Assembly (NCBI GenBank): GCA_000697335.1
Contig: JNEM01011103.1
Span: 1-10,069, forward strand
DNA: 10,069 nucleotides
Direction: 5' to 3'
Source: Conidiobolus incongruus B7586
Lineage: Eukaryota; Entomophthoromycota; Entomophthoromycetes; Entomophthorales; Conidiobolaceae
In this document: piece after piece, positions 6,618 to 10,069 of the stretch
How positions within the stretch are numbered: position 1 is the first letter of the stretch
How the letters are laid out: the number at the start of each line of letters is the position of its first letter
Program-made: the position numbers and the translations under genes
Notes under the pieces: model-generated
What the model was told of the DNA's origin: nothing
What the model saw: the letters and a program-made list of their open reading frames with translations, nothing else
Database searches by the model: none

Positions 6618-9600
6618 ATAAAATTTTTGATTTAATATCCAATACTTGATTTCTAAATTTAGAATTTCAATAAAATTATTTAAAATATCAAACTGAAAAG
6701 ATTATAAGGCATTTAAAAAGAAATTGTTGGGAACCATTATTTTCATAAACAAACTCTTTTGATAATTATTTTGCTTGATGAATATAATATTTATTGCAGG
6801 ATTAAAACTTAATGTTAGTTAATTTTTCCCTTTACTCGGTATTTTAACATTTACTTATTTAGAAATGCGATGACTATTTTATTATTTAAAAATTGACTAT
6901 TAATATCAATTATAAAATGATATTATTCAAGTAAGTGTAATCATTTATTGTTAATTATTTCAAAAAATATATTATTCAAATACTTCGCCTTGTAAAATTT
7001 TGATAATTTTCAGATGATAATAATGTTAGAAAAAAAATAGTCATATAGGAATATTGTCATGAAAAGATTAAAATTGAGTGAACTATATAGCACATCTAAT
7101 TATTGTAATTACTTCGTTACATATATTTCTATTTCTATTTCAATGCTACAATGATATAATTATTTAATTTTAACTGATGTAGAGTGGTTAAAATTGATAT
7201 TAACAATGGCCACATATATATTTTAATAATAAACTAGTATAGAATATCATTCTGATTCTATATATATTCAGTCTCATTGCAATATAATATAATTTCAAGT
7301 TCAATATTGACTAATATATAATTAAATGAAATATTACACTTTTTCTAGTAATATAAAATGATAAAATTTAGGTTTTAAAATAAATACATATTTGTCATAT
7401 ATATCATTTTGTATAATAAGATTTGTGAATTTATTCAAATAAGTCAAATAATATTATTTGGGTTAATTTAGGGTTTACTCTTATAAATATCATATTATAA
7501 CATAAAGTTCAATACCACCATATATACACCGAATAATCCATTGTTTGGCTTAAAAATTAAAATAAAATGTCTATCGAATATAATAATGATTAGCATGTAA
7601 TCACTAATTTTGATTAAAAATATTTGATTATTAATAATAATGCCATTCCAAATACCTTAGCATTTTGAAACTTGAACATTATTCTGATCTTAATTGAATC
7701 GGTTAATTAATTAAAAAGCATAATACATCATTGTCCAAATTAATTTGCTCAAAAATTGAGGATATTAACTCATAAAATCGGGGCTACTGATTTATTTAAT
7801 TTTGGACATGATTTAATCATCCTGTGCATTTTAAATTATCTCAAAATGGATTTTAAATGCAATCTTGGCATTGCAATATTTGAATTTCAAATTAATAATT
7901 GGATTTGATTTAAATTAATTTCAAATAATTTACCTTTTTAACAAATAATTAATCCATATTTTTACCTTTTTTCTGTTGGAAAATACAATATTCTTGCATT
8001 AATATAAGGAATAATTATATTTCAAGACATGAGTGGGATATCTTTAAAAATTGACTTAATTGATCATGTTATCTTCAATCAAATTTATTTAAAGAGGGAC
8101 TTCGAAATTTTTCCATCATAAAACCAATGTATTTTTATCATCACAAACGTAACCGTTTTCAAACTATTATTTCTTGCATGGCTATAAGATAAATAGCTTT
8201 ACTTTTTAAAAATTGGTCCGTTACTACAGTCATGCAATCAATCCTCTAAAATCCTTCGAATTTTTATAAAATAATAATATATTTAACACATTGAATAAAT
8301 TCTCTGTTAACAATAAATAGTTATTTTAATTATGTTATATATATCCTATATTCATTTTAAATAATAATATCAAATAATAATATTTTAAGATATTAAATTA
8401 TCAAGTTGGTTTATAATATCTCAGCCATACCAATCAACAGATTTTAAACTGTTACAAGTTTTTTTGGTATTTAATTTATTGACAAATATAGAAATGAATA
8501 ATCACCTCAACCTGTTCTAAATCATTTAAAGATTACACTTGAAATATTGTTAATTATAGTATGCCTTGATTGAGCTATTCCTAACTTAGGCCAGGATTTC
8601 GCTAAATATAGTGCAATTATTCAAACTATTCATATATATTATTTGCGTCAGTTTATTTATTTCTAATCCTAATACCATTACCTTTAACTTATTAAATTAA
8701 TATATAAACCTTATACATTTGAGTGTTCGATATGATCATTTTTATTATCAAAATTTCTATTATATATATAATCAAAATACTATTAATAATCACATTAAAA
8801 GTATTGAGTTTTTGATATATATTAAATTTTTAAATTCAGTAAAACAATCTATTAACAAATATTAATTGAAATAGATCAACTTAAATTAAAATTATAATAT
8901 TAATTTCTGTGTTAAATTATATATGTCTTTATTATTTATAAATAATATCTAATAGTTATAATAAATACCTATTAATGGGATATCATTATGATATAAATAT
9001 TATGCAATAATGTTTAATTTAAATTTATTTTAAATCATTACTTTCACACAAAATTGATTAAATATTTAAAAAAACGGGTATAACGGAATACAAGAGATTA
9101 AATTAGATAATATTTAGATTAAAAATATAAATACTAATAAATTATTTTCAGTTATAAGTTAACAATAAATATATTTGCAAGATTAAAATATTTCGATCAA
9201 TCTTGAGTCTAAAAATATATCAATATTCAATAATCATTTTTTGAACCCTTATCAGTATTTTAAAACTTGCCAAATTAATCTATAAAAATACTGCAAAATA
9301 AAATATTTTGAAATCTATTATTTTAGAATTGTATTCAAATTGGGATTTATAATATTAAAATGATTTTTTCAATTTTATATAACCTTATCATTATTATTGA
9401 TATTAAATATATTAAACATAAATATTTTTAATATGGTATTCTTAAATATTAAATAAATTTTAAATCAATAAATTAAAAAATTAAAAGATTAGTCCAAATT
9501 TTTATTTAATTAATATATTATATTAAAATAATTTATATTATATTAATCTAATATTAAAACTTATAAACTTTCACATATTTGAAACTGATTAAGAATTATT

Positions 9601-9738
9601 AAAATTACCAAATGAAATCATTTATTTTATTTATATTTAATAAATATATATATTATTTTTTTGATTAAAAAATTAACTTTTTAAAATTGGTTGTTTAATT
9701 TAATTATACTTAAGCTAAATAGTAATCATCAAAAGTTT
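6618..9738. other. AT-rich non-coding stretch between the GC island and the mariner relic
   Basis: I see no gene, RNA gene or recognisable transposon in this 3.1 kb. G+C falls to about 7% near 9400-9680 by hand count. A slightly richer patch at about 8096-8245 shows no reading frame or repeat I can identify. If the mariner copy is complete at its left end, its terminal inverted repeat should lie in the last 100-200 bases here, but it cannot be recognised without the other end. Confidence 0.55.
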
Positions 9739-10069
9739 TTTATTTTGGTATCAGTAAAACTTAACCATAAACCCTTTAAAATTATTGAAAATTTACAAGC
9801 AGCTTTTGGTAATGAAGCATTATCTAAATTAACAATTTATTGCTAGGTAAATTACTTTAAGGCTAGGAGAAAAACTATTCAAAACCTGCTAAAATCTAGA
9901 AGATTAACTTTAACTGTTATTCTTTTAATTATAAATAAAGTGAAAAAATATATTGAAAAACATCTTTTTATTTCAGCTAAAGAATTATCTAAGTACTTTA
10001 ATATTAGTTTTACAAGTATTTTATATATTTTAAAGTTTAAACTAAAATTAATAAATAAAAATGTAAAAT
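9739..10069 (+). mobile_element. Decayed mariner-type transposase, N-terminal part, cut by the window edge
   Basis: One frame encodes the two helix-turn-helix modules that bind the terminal repeats in mariner transposases. The first (9769-9867) reads KPFKIIENLQ, then AFGNEALSK, TIY, V and NYFKARRK, matching the mariner pattern AFGxEALSxSxVYRWxxRFKxGR. The linker and second module follow (about 9868-10069), with INKVKKYIEK, FISAKELSKYFNIS and LYILK, as in the family's second HTH. The frame stays open for about 110 codons apart from one TAG at 9844-9846, where the family has the Trp of YRW. Several differences from the family pattern are C-to-T or G-to-A type: Pro to Leu at 9964, Arg to Cys at 9841, Trp to stop at 9844. 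No start Met is evident. The catalytic DDD region lies beyond the window, so whether the rest survives is unknown. It is a non-functional copy, with no role for the neighbouring gene implied. Confidence 0.82.

Noticed and set aside
6142-6618. TTAA on both sides of the GC island, suggesting a piggyBac-type target duplication
   Set aside because: TTAA is extremely frequent here, and the island's two ends are not inverted repeats of each other.
9400-9680. Extreme AT block (about 7% G+C) as a possible centromere or replication origin
   Set aside because: Nothing beyond composition supports it; a similar block occurs at the left edge, and such blocks are common in very AT-rich genomes.
1-10069. 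tRNA genes, rRNA pieces, CRISPR arrays or a multi-gene defence or biosynthetic system
   Set aside because: No A-box/B-box pair, no rRNA-like stretch, no regularly spaced repeats, and only one intact coding sequence was found.

Overview
This is nuclear eukaryotic DNA that is very AT-rich. By hand count, most lines are about 15-27% G+C, falling to roughly 5-10% at the left edge (about 1-200) and near 9400-9680. It holds one intact protein gene, one sharply bounded GC-rich island of unknown origin, and one decayed DNA transposon running off the right edge. The gene is a single-exon bZIP transcription factor of the ATF2/Atf1 type, flanked by several kilobases of non-coding DNA on both sides. A fungus-like basic region, no introns, a compact promoter with a TATA box close to the start codon and TA-rich polyadenylation signals suggest an early-diverging, AT-rich fungus with long intergenic spacers. 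This assignment is an inference of low to moderate confidence; other AT-rich eukaryotes are not excluded.

Layout. Positions 1-3762: non-coding AT-rich DNA with TA microsatellites, short perfect palindromes and a long foldback at 3538-3645. Positions 3763-4768: the bZIP transcription unit on the minus strand, with TATA box (4759-4768), CDS (3861-4700), and a TATATA/AATAAA 3' signal (3763-3790). Positions 4769-6146: non-coding, with a foldback at 5218-5310 and a few palindromes. Positions 6147-6614: a GC island of about 46% G+C with abrupt borders, carrying a nested inverted repeat near its right end and a near-CRE sequence (TGACGTCT). Positions 6618-9738: non-coding AT-rich DNA with nothing recognisable. 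Positions 9739-10069: the N-terminal DNA-binding part of a mariner-type transposase, plus strand, incomplete at the window edge and carrying one internal stop.

There is no operon-like or multi-gene system here. The bZIP protein would act in the nucleus as a dimeric DNA-binding regulator, plausibly in stress signalling as its family members do, and its S/T-P sites fit MAP-kinase control. The main unexplained item is the GC island.
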